Position numbers and translations under genes: made by a program
Part shown: in pieces, positions 15,242 through 21,081 of the stretch
How positions within the stretch are numbered: position 1 is the first letter of the stretch
How the letters are laid out: each line of letters begins with the position of its first letter
Notes under the pieces: model-generated
Told to the model about the DNA's origin: nothing
Databases searched by the model: none
The model's input: the letters and a program-made list of their open reading frames with translations, nothing else
Assembly (NCBI GenBank): GCA_934525405.1
Contig: CAKSZF010000018.1
Span: 1 to 21,081, forward strand
From: an uncultured Faecalibacterium sp.
GTDB taxonomy: Bacteria; Bacillota; Clostridia; Oscillospirales; Ruminococcaceae
Direction: 5' to 3'
DNA: 21,081 nt

Positions 15242-15271
15242 AGTATAGCATGAACCGATGCATTCTATCAA
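15242..15271 (-). promoter_or_regulatory. promoter of the 130-aa gene
   Basis: On the minus strand, TTGATA (-35, 15266-15271), an 18-base spacer and TATACT (-10, 15242-15247) lie about 47 bases upstream of ATG 15194. Confidence 0.7.
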
Positions 15272-15318
15272 GACCATATTCTTGCGGGTTATGAAAATTT
15301 TTCGGAACATAAACGCCG

Positions 15319-16362
15319 TCAGGAATTGTTTTTTATTTCATGTATAACAATAGGAGTATCCTCTGGTGTTGCTGCAACTGCCATAGGAGAGAGCCATTTC
15401 AAGATAAGACGTCTGTTTTCAGAAACGTTGCGTGGTCCAGTCCAATAATGATGCCAATGGCCTCTCCGCATATGTGGACGAGGTGAGGAATGGCCGCTTG
15501 CCGTCTTTATACTTTCTCCTTTTTCTACTGACGCAGATTTCTGACGAATAGCGGCTCCAATGCGAATACCTACATCCCATTTCCGAATTTCAGAATATTT
15601 ATCTTTGATAGTGGCACCTCGTTTCGTTATGAATGACTGTTCGCTATTGGGAACGATCTCAGCATTTGAAGCCAGTATGTAAAGAACAACTTGAAGTGCT
15701 TTAAGCAGCAGCTCTTGCAGAGCATCGGTTTCTTGTATTGCCCGGTAAGCTTGTGCCTGTGTGAATTTGTCGTTTCTGGAATTGTATAGGGCTTCCTTGG
15801 CAACATGAGCCATATTGTCAGAAATGGTATGCTCGTCTATATGAATGGGATAGCCAAAGCCAGTACCATCTTGATATAAAAAATAAAGCCGCAGTTCACG
15901 GTCGCCGTTATTAACATCATATTCCAAGTTTACGAAGAAGCCATGAATTGGCTTGGCTCCAAAAAATAAGTCTGGAACTTCGATGTAGAAGCAAGGATAC
16001 GGGAGCTGTAAAAAAATCTCCGAAGGAATATCCAGATCATTAGTTTGCTCAAAAAGCAGCTGTGCGAAATCTGAATCGATTTGATATACTTCTTTGCTTA
16101 AACGCCATGTTGTAAGGGCAAATATTCTTTGAGCAGAGTTTATGATATCCTGCTGTTGGTTTACCGGAAGTGACAAGAAATTACGTCCCCCACTGGCAAT
16201 TGCTACCGCCGCAGACATCGGGGCATAGCACCAATCCGGCCATGTTGGTAGCCCATTCATACCATTCTCGGCATGGAAATTTGCCATAAGTTCCCATGCT
16301 TTTGGATACTGCTGGGCAGTCTTTTTTAATAACGCCATCGGGGGATATAGATTTTGAGCCAT
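15319..16362 (-). CDS. acrVA2: AcrVA2-family anti-CRISPR homologue
   Basis: A 347-residue homologue of AcrVA2, the Moraxella bovoculi inhibitor of type V-A CRISPR (Cas12a), which has 322 residues. Two blocks align clearly from memory. A central block holds WRLSKEVYQID, then IPSEIFLQLPYPCFYIEVP (AcrVA2 has WRNTLGIYQLD, then TSIFLNLPDWCVYVDI). The C-terminal block RPHMRRGHWHHYWTG matches RPHIRRGHWHGYWQG. AcrVA2 is reported to lower Cas12a production and not to act as a simple active-site blocker; whether this homologue does so is unknown. The start is ATG 16362, or ATG 16368, using the AGG at the end of the upstream gene. It follows a 223-aa unknown gene by 5-11 bases, in one operon. Base composition is AT-richer than the backbone, consistent with cargo acquired by transfer. 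Confidence 0.85.
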   Translation of the reverse strand: MAQNLYPPMALLKKTAQQYPKAWELMANFHAENGMNGLPTWPDWCYAPMSAAVAIASGGRNFLSLPVNQQQDIINSAQRIFALTTWRLSKEVYQIDSDFAQLLFEQTNDLDIPSEIFLQLPYPCFYIEVPDLFFGAKPIHGFFVNLEYDVNNGDRELRLYFLYQDGTGFGYPIHIDEHTISDNMAHVAKEALYNSRNDKFTQAQAYRAIQETDALQELLLKALQVVLYILASNAEIVPNSEQSFITKRGATIKDKYSEIRKWDVGIRIGAAIRQKSASVEKGESIKTASGHSSPRPHMRRGHWHHYWTGPRNVSENRRLILKWLSPMAVAATPEDTPIVIHEIKNNS

Positions 16363-16373
16363 CTCCATATACC

Positions 16374-17045
16374 TCACATACGAATTGACGAATTTACAAA
16401 TTTCCCATACTGGCAAATCGCATTGACACAAAGAGCCTCATCTTCCGATAGCGGAATATACCGAGATCCGTTTACACACCAGACTTTTGCGCCAGTGTCA
16501 TCGCAAGTAAGATATCCACTAGCGGTAGAATCAGGATCAATCCGGTACATAGGATTGATTACAAACCCAAGGTCATGCAAATCTCTTTCAACAAAAGAGA
16601 ACTCTTTTCCATGAAGAACAAATGTGTGCTCAGCGAATAAATCACCCTGTTTTTGTTTTACATCCGTAACCGTCCAGTTTTCAAATTGCTTCTTGCAATT
16701 TTCATAGCCCGTTTCAAAGTCGGCAATTTTTGCGTTATAAGCATCTTGCGCAGCTTTTTGGGCTAAATCCTTCTCATTCTGGCGCTGACGATTTAGTCTC
16801 TCGTATGATGCAGCTTCTGCTTCTGTAATAATCCATGCCTGATTATAACAACCCAGAAAGCTTCCATCGTCAGGACGATTCGGAAGATCTTCGTGAGAGA
16901 TACAAGGGAGATCTACATGACTGCCGACTCCGATAAAACCAGTTTCAGCAAACCATGCTGCATAATGCCTCTTTTCCTCTGTGGTAAGCCGACGAGCTTC
17001 GCAAATCTCGATTCCATACGATGGCGCATAACACAAAGTAAGCAC
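16374..17045 (-). CDS. unknown protein co-transcribed with AcrVA2 homologue, 223 aa
   Basis: I do not recognise this protein. The N-terminal part (about residues 1-85) looks globular with many aromatics (MLTLCYAPSYGIEICEARRL). Residues about 90-150 form a probable coiled coil rich in Glu, Lys, Gln and Ala (YERLNRQRQNEKDLAQKAAQ). The C-terminal part has beta-like segments with two Cys (YLTCDDTGAKVWCVNGSRYI). There is no signal peptide. GTG 17045 is chosen because a strong GGGAGGG lies 6 bases upstream, although the frame is open to a TTG at 17084. It is the first gene of the operon with the AcrVA2 homologue. By association it might be a second counter-defence factor or a helper or regulator; nothing in its sequence proves that. 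Confidence 0.75.
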   Translation of the reverse strand: MLTLCYAPSYGIEICEARRLTTEEKRHYAAWFAETGFIGVGSHVDLPCISHEDLPNRPDDGSFLGCYNQAWIITEAEAASYERLNRQRQNEKDLAQKAAQDAYNAKIADFETGYENCKKQFENWTVTDVKQKQGDLFAEHTFVLHGKEFSFVERDLHDLGFVINPMYRIDPDSTASGYLTCDDTGAKVWCVNGSRYIPLSEDEALCVNAICQYGKFVNSSIRM

Positions 17046-17190
17046 GAATGTCCCTCCCTCAACAGTGAAATGTTCAGTAAACAAAAAGCAGACTTAAAAC
17101 GGCACTCACGTTCGTCACTGTACAACCTTTGCAAGGCGCATAGCAGAATATCCGCTTATCTCCTATATTGCGCGACTCGATATTAACTAT

Positions 17191-17219
17191 AATATACGCT
17201 TATTAAGCATTTCCTGCAA
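17191..17219 (-). promoter_or_regulatory. promoter of the AcrVA2-like operon
   Basis: On the minus strand, CTGCAA on the plus strand reads as -35 TTGCAG (17214-17219), followed by 17 bases and -10 TATATT (17191-17196). It lies about 140 bases upstream of the GTG start, leaving an untranslated leader of some 130-140 bases with a possible 14-codon ORF. Confidence 0.55.
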
Positions 17220-17291
17220 GGGAATCTCAATATTATGCCTGCTGAGTACAATTCGTCTGAAAGGAAAAGTAACTTTTCTAATTATATGTAC

Positions 17292-17307
17292 GCCGCCCGC
17301 AGGCGGC
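17292..17307. repeat. GC hairpin after the TTRAP-like gene
   Basis: A perfect 6-bp stem, GCCGCC/GGCGGC, with loop CGCA, just after the stop at 17313. It is flanked on its low-coordinate side by ATATGTAC (17284-17291), the same flank as a second GC hairpin at 20897-20913. It lacks a U-tract, so it is a weak terminator or an RNA-processing or stabilising element. Confidence 0.5.
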
Positions 17308-17312
17308 AAAAT

Positions 17313-17516
17313 TCAGTCGAGCGGAAATTCCAACTCGGCAAACTCTGCATCGGTCAGCAGTTTCAGCTTTTCGATAACGCCCTCTGACAGTTCCCGCAGG
17401 GCGGTCTCATCGGGCATCAGATAGCACTGCATCAGTCGCAACTCCTGCACCAACCCCAGTCGGGTGCCGGTGTTGTAGAGCATCATCAGCATCAGTTCTT
17501 CATGGTTAAAGTTCAT
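17313..17516 (-). CDS. putative transposon-transfer assisting protein (TTRAP-like)
   Basis: This 67-residue protein begins MNFNHEELMLMMLYNTGTRL and ends in a helix-rich acidic tail (KLLTDAEFAELEFPLD). The FNHEE...LYN.GTR..L opening, the length and the position after a YodL-domain gene match the small TTRAP family of Clostridia conjugative elements. The family name reflects association with transfer regions; a biochemical role is not known. ATG 17516 (or ATG 17522) lies inside the end of the upstream gene, overlapping it by about 11 bases, so the two are translationally coupled. Confidence 0.75.
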   Translation of the reverse strand: MNFNHEELMLMMLYNTGTRLGLVQELRLMQCYLMPDETALRELSEGVIEKLKLLTDAEFAELEFPLD

Positions 17517-18774
17517 GCGCATCTCTCACTTTCCGGCAGACGGTGGGATTGCACTCCGGGGCATCGCACTTTTCCTTGAGATTCATCAGCACCGAGGTGC
17601 GTTCCGGCTTTGTATCCAGAAACCCCGGCAGTTCCTTGAAGCCGATGCTGTCCACATAATGCGCTGAAATTTTCCCATCCTGATTCAGCATGATCACATC
17701 GCTGACCGACAAGCTGTGCCCATGGTAATCCGTCGGGCGGGCGAAGTTGAATTTCTGGTACAGTTGTTCCAGCAGTTCTGCTTGCGGAACGCTGCGCTTT
17801 CCTTCCGGGAGATTTCCCCGGTACAGGATCTCGTAATTCTCAACGGACGGAGCGATGTTCTGCTTGTTCAGATAGCGCATGGCGGCAAAGCGCAGCGCAG
17901 GGTCTGCATCCTGTTGCAGCTGCATGACCAGATAACAGTCGTGGCCGCTCTGCTGGAATTGCTTCATCCGGTATGACTGGATTTCGTTTCGATCTGCGAG
18001 TTTCTGGGTAAACTCCTCCTGAGTGAGCGGGATGCAGTCTTTGTTCCGCAGATTGTGGCTGTACAGAATCTCGTCCCGTACCTCCTCAATCATCAGTTCG
18101 GGCGCGTCAATTTTCCCACGCTCCAACAGGCAGCAGTCGCCCTGATAGAGAGCATAATCCCACGAGCCATTATCAGCCTGCACGGTGAGATAATAGTCGT
18201 ATTCCAGATTCCATGCCCGGCAGTCCTGCTGCGTTAAAGGCTCTGGCTCTACAATGCCACGGCTGCGCGCCATGCGCTCTGCAAATTCACAGATGTGTTG
18301 CACGGTGGACCCGATTTTCATGTGATAGTCATCGAGGTATTCGACCTTCTCGGAACGCTGGTGCCCATCTGGGAAAGTCATCTGCACCACGCCGCCGTCC
18401 GGCACCCGGAACAGCTCGTTGTATTGCGGGTCAATGAAACGTACATCATTGTCCGGCAGAGAACGCGGAGCCAAATTCCTGCGCCTGCGAACCCCGGAGC
18501 GAAACTTTTCCAAAGTGGTGACGGCAACATTCTGAATCCTCCCCACAGGCTCGTCCTGATGTTCTGCCAGATAGTACGCACGGGCGGTCTCGATGCGCCG
18601 CTGGGTGTTGCCCAGAGCTTCCCGTGGAATCTGCCCTTCCTCCACCGGGAGAGGGCTGTCCTTGTCAAAGACCTCGTACCCGACCCCTGCGAGATTTTCA
18701 CGCAGATGCAGATACGTCTGCTCGTTGATGAGGTAGACCGCCTCGTTGTCCTTTATTACAGCGTCATCCTTCAT
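17506..18774 (-). CDS. YodL-domain protein
   Basis: This 422-residue cytoplasmic protein has the layout of YodL-domain proteins of Tn1549-like elements. A central segment (around residues 115-175) reads FRVPDGGVVQMTFPDGHQRS, then DDYHMKIGSTVQHICEFAERM. The C-terminal YodL domain (about residues 295-400) reads YEILYRGNLPE, LYQKFNFARPTDYHGHSLSV, SDVIMLNQDG and YYVDSIGF-like HYVDSIGFKELP. The N-terminal 110 residues are charged and unassigned. ATG 18774 overlaps the TGA of topB by one base (TGATG), with GGGGG 6 bases upstream. The domain is common in conjugative elements, but its activity is unknown. It sits in the topB-YodL-TTRAP operon. Confidence 0.88.
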   Translation of the reverse strand: MKDDAVIKDNEAVYLINEQTYLHLRENLAGVGYEVFDKDSPLPVEEGQIPREALGNTQRRIETARAYYLAEHQDEPVGRIQNVAVTTLEKFRSGVRRRRNLAPRSLPDNDVRFIDPQYNELFRVPDGGVVQMTFPDGHQRSEKVEYLDDYHMKIGSTVQHICEFAERMARSRGIVEPEPLTQQDCRAWNLEYDYYLTVQADNGSWDYALYQGDCCLLERGKIDAPELMIEEVRDEILYSHNLRNKDCIPLTQEEFTQKLADRNEIQSYRMKQFQQSGHDCYLVMQLQQDADPALRFAAMRYLNKQNIAPSVENYEILYRGNLPEGKRSVPQAELLEQLYQKFNFARPTDYHGHSLSVSDVIMLNQDGKISAHYVDSIGFKELPGFLDTKPERTSVLMNLKEKCDAPECNPTVCRKVRDAHEL

Positions 18775-20858
18775 CAGCAACCCCCGTTCTCAAATTCCAG
18801 CGAAAACTTGCAGCGTCCATCAGATTCGGTGCCCAGCAGCACGGTGGCATTGTAGGTCTTGCCCTTGGCGCTCTTGCAGTCCTTCAGGCGGACACGGCCA
18901 TCCCGCAGCAGCTTGTCCGCCACATGAGCGTCCATGCGTTTGCCGAGCCGTTTCAGAAAAGCATTATCCTTCCACAGCACGAAACGGCACTCCCGGTTCT
19001 CGCAGAACCAGCCCTTTTCACGCTCCACGACAGGCTTACCGCAGTTCGGGCAGACACCAATAATTTTGTTTTTCATAAGCGCATTCGCTCCTTTCGCAGC
19101 CTCGGTGGTCGTTACCAGCGAGGAGATCATCTCTTTGATTTCAGTCATAAAAGTTTCCGGCTCCATTTCGCTGCGCTCAATACGCAGCAGCTTCGTTTCC
19201 CAATCGGCGGTCATTTCCGGGGACTGAATCTCTTCAGGCATCACGGTGATGAGGGCTTTGCCCTTGTCGGTGGGCAGCAGTACCTTGGTCTTTTTGCTGC
19301 CCTTCCGTTCCAGAAAGCCCTTCTGCACCAGTTTTTCGATGGTGGCGGCACGGGTGGCAGGAGTGCCGATGCCCTGACGCTCCACGCCCTCCGGCATACT
19401 GTCTGCACTGGCGGTTTCCATAGCGTGCAGCAGGGTGTCCTCGGTAAAGTGCTTCGGCGGGGTCGTTTGACCCTCTTTCAGTTCGGCGTTGAGGATGCCG
19501 CACTCGTTTTCCGCTGCATTGGGCAGGGCGGTGAGTTCCTGTTTCCGGTTCAGGATGTCTGCCAGCACTTTGCGCTCCACCGCTTTCCAGCCTTCTTCCA
19601 AAATCTCCTTTCTCTTGGCGGTAAATTCCTCCCCGGCACATTCGGTGGTCAGCAGGGTTTCCAGATACCGGAAGGGTTTACTCACCGCCATCAGCGTCCG
19701 GGCGATGATGAGTTTCAGGACATTCTGCTCGCCCTTGGGCAGTGCCTCCAGATCGGCTTGCAACATACTGCGGGTGGGCAGGATGGCGTGGTGGTCGGTG
19801 ACTTTTTCCCGGTTGACGGTGCGACGTGTCCGGGGCACAGCCTCGTCTGCATCTGCCGGAGTAATATCGAGAAATCTTTCCAGCTCCTCGGTCAGTTCCT
19901 CCAGCATTTCCTCGTCATCGTCGGTGATATAGCAACTATCAGTTCTGGGATAAGTGGTAAGTTTCTTCTCATACAGGCTCTGCACATAGTCCAGCGTCTG
20001 CTGTGCGCTGTACCCCAGCAAGCGGTTTGCATCCCGTTGAAGGGTGGTCAGATCGTACAGCGGCGGCGGATTTTCAGATTTTTCCTTGCGGGTGATGCGC
20101 TGGATCGTTGCTACCATCTCCTTTCGGCAGGCTTCCAGCAGGTTTTCGGCCACGGTTTTTTCGGGAATGCGGCGGCTGGATGCCGTGCAGCCGCTGGTCA
20201 GTTCCAGATCCACCGTGTAGAATTTTTCCGGGGTAAAGGCAGCGATGGCGGCTTCCCGCACCACCGTCATGGCAAGCACCGGGGTCATAACACGCCCCAC
20301 CGCCAAGGGCTGGTTGTACAGGCACGAAAAAAGCCGGGACGCATTGATGCCGACCATCCAGTCGGCACGTTCCCGGCAGAGTGCTGCATTGTACAGCGCA
20401 TCGTATTCAGTTGACGGTTTGAGGTGGGCAAACCCTTCCCGGATAGCGTTTTCCTCCATGCTGGACAGCCACAGGCGAGAAACAGGCTTCTTACATCCAG
20501 CCTGTTCATAGACCAGCCGGAAGATCAGTTCTCCCTCCCGTCCGGAATCGCAACTGTTCACAATACTGTCTACATCCGGGCGGTGCATCAGTTTTTGCAG
20601 GATGCTGAACTGTTTTTTGGTACCGGCAGACACCAGATACTGCCACTTCTGCGGTAGGATGGGCAAATCTGCAATGCTCCACCTGACGTATTTGGCATCA
20701 TAAACATTGGGCGGTGCCAGTTCCACCAGATGACCAACACACCAGCTGACAAGATAGCCGTTCCCTTCAAGGTAGCCGTCCTGACGGCTGGTGGCACCGA
20801 GGACTTTTGCATAGGACATAGCGACGGATGGCTTTTCCGCCACGACTAATTTTGCGAT
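18774..20858 (-). CDS. topB: DNA topoisomerase III (type IA)
   Basis: This type IA topoisomerase (about 694 residues) relaxes or decatenates DNA by passing single strands, probably during conjugative DNA processing. The Toprim domain shows VVAEKPSVA with E8 and CDSGREGE at 103-110. The catalytic tyrosine is Y303 in TTYPRTDS. The central domain carries GIGTPATRA-type sequence. A zinc ribbon begins near residue 603 (CPNCG, then CENREC). The start is odd: the best Shine-Dalgarno (GGAGGG) is followed 6 bases later by ATC (20856-20858), exactly where family members have ATG before AKLVVAEKPS. The alternatives are GTG at 20843 or far-upstream starts that would overlap the preceding gene and add unrelated residues. 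It is translationally coupled to the YodL gene. Confidence 0.93.
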   Translation of the reverse strand: MAKLVVAEKPSVAMSYAKVLGATSRQDGYLEGNGYLVSWCVGHLVELAPPNVYDAKYVRWSIADLPILPQKWQYLVSAGTKKQFSILQKLMHRPDVDSIVNSCDSGREGELIFRLVYEQAGCKKPVSRLWLSSMEENAIREGFAHLKPSTEYDALYNAALCRERADWMVGINASRLFSCLYNQPLAVGRVMTPVLAMTVVREAAIAAFTPEKFYTVDLELTSGCTASSRRIPEKTVAENLLEACRKEMVATIQRITRKEKSENPPPLYDLTTLQRDANRLLGYSAQQTLDYVQSLYEKKLTTYPRTDSCYITDDDEEMLEELTEELERFLDITPADADEAVPRTRRTVNREKVTDHHAILPTRSMLQADLEALPKGEQNVLKLIIARTLMAVSKPFRYLETLLTTECAGEEFTAKRKEILEEGWKAVERKVLADILNRKQELTALPNAAENECGILNAELKEGQTTPPKHFTEDTLLHAMETASADSMPEGVERQGIGTPATRAATIEKLVQKGFLERKGSKKTKVLLPTDKGKALITVMPEEIQSPEMTADWETKLLRIERSEMEPETFMTEIKEMISSLVTTTEAAKGANALMKNKIIGVCPNCGKPVVEREKGWFCENRECRFVLWKDNAFLKRLGKRMDAHVADKLLRDGRVRLKDCKSAKGKTYNATVLLGTESDGRCKFSLEFENGGC

Positions 20859-20896
20859 AAAAATCCCTCCAATCTGTTTTGGATTGCAATATGTAC

Positions 20897-20913
20897 GGCG
20901 GCAAAATGCCGCC
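20897..20913. repeat. GC hairpin between DUF4366-like gene and topB
   Basis: A perfect 6-bp stem, GGCGGC/GCCGCC, with loop AAAAT, sits 6 bases after the upstream stop and about 40 bases before topB. It carries the same ATATGTAC flank (20889-20896) as the hairpin at 17292-17307. It has no U-tract, so it may tune expression between genes and is unlikely to terminate. Confidence 0.5.
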
Positions 20914-20919
20914 TTAAAA

Positions 20920-21081
20920 TCAGATGGGTTCGGTATCTTCCTCACCGGGTTCCTCCGGCTCGTCCTCGGTGGGAATCTCGAAGTCGCCCTTGTCCTCGGT
21001 GTAGTTTGCATCAGGGTCAAGGGCTTCTTTTTCGGCCTGCTTTTTCTGCTTCTGCTTTGCGAAAGCGTAGAAAATGCCGCC
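20920..21081 (-). CDS. DUF4366-like protein, C-terminal part only
   Basis: The last 53 codons of a gene entering from the right edge. The visible start GGIFYAFAKQKQKKQ looks like the end of a transmembrane helix followed by a basic anchor. After it comes an acidic tail rich in Glu, Asp and Pro ending EEDTEPI. A C-terminal membrane helix with an acidic cytoplasmic tail, directly upstream of topoisomerase III, is the standard layout of DUF4366 (CD1107-type) proteins in Tn1549-like elements. The family is inferred from this tail and position alone. Confidence 0.65.
   Translation of the reverse strand, partial: GGIFYAFAKQKQKKQAEKEALDPDANYTEDKGDFEIPTEDEPEEPGEEDTEPI

Noticed and set aside
18924..20414. 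496-codon plus-strand open frame
   Set aside because: It is antisense to topB, whose motifs are intact; the plus-strand protein is low in recognisable features.
20859..21020. 54-residue N-terminal extension of TopB
   Set aside because: It is read from the DNA of the upstream DUF4366-like gene and a hairpin, is rich in Arg/Thr/Pro, and is unlike any topoisomerase; a Shine-Dalgarno points to the start near 20858.
1..21081. CRISPR array, tRNA, rRNA, insertion sequence or integrase
   Set aside because: No regularly spaced repeats, cloverleaf gene, transposase or recombinase was seen; the only transposon-named gene is tnpV, which is not a transposase.

Overview
The window is a slice of an integrative and conjugative element of the Tn1549/CTn family from a gut Clostridia (Firmicutes). 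A Faecalibacterium/Ruminococcaceae-type host is my inference from protein style and the fairly high-GC backbone. Every convincing gene lies on the minus strand, so transcription runs from high to low coordinates. No integrase, att site, tRNA, rRNA or CRISPR array is visible, so the element's ends lie outside the window. The type IV secretion genes should lie beyond the right edge.

Right end (21081 to 17313), conserved backbone: the tail of a DUF4366-like protein, topoisomerase III (topB), a YodL-domain protein and a small TTRAP-like transfer-assisting protein, tightly packed. Next (17280 to 14802) is an AT-richer cargo block. It holds a 223-aa unknown protein followed within a few bases by a homologue of the anti-CRISPR AcrVA2, then a separately promoted 130-aa unknown gene with its own terminator. 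This block sits between backbone operons.

Middle (14721 to 4664), processing and mobilisation: a 2529-residue ArdC-like/methylase-like/SNF2-helicase polyprotein, mobC overlapping its end, a candidate oriT hairpin, a small membrane protein, a small helical protein, and a MobP relaxase followed by a strong terminator. A second gene, tnpV, lies in another frame inside the Pro/Glu-rich linker of the giant gene and has its own Shine-Dalgarno site.

Left end (4660 to 1), accessory region: short units, most followed by their own hairpin terminator. They are a basic 41-aa peptide ORF; a two-gene unit (118-aa unknown plus 106-aa HTH protein) behind a near-consensus promoter holding a 19-bp palindrome; a 37-aa ORF; an XRE repressor; a 172-aa unknown gene sharing an operator-like motif with the repressor; an intergenic hairpin array; and an operon of a 95-aa protein, a Y-family DNA polymerase and a YolD-like protein.

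Gene-poor stretches: 1928-2263 holds a promoter, a terminator and the hairpin array. 3247-3573 holds an operator, two terminators and the 37-aa ORF. 4272-4717 holds the palindromic promoter, two terminators and the 41-aa ORF. 17046-17312 holds a promoter, a possible leader ORF and a GC hairpin.

Together the genes give an element that nicks and transfers its DNA (relaxase, MobC, TopB), probably prepares or protects incoming DNA (ArdC/methylase/helicase protein), may blunt Cas12a-type immunity (AcrVA2-like), and carries mutagenic repair and regulatory cargo.
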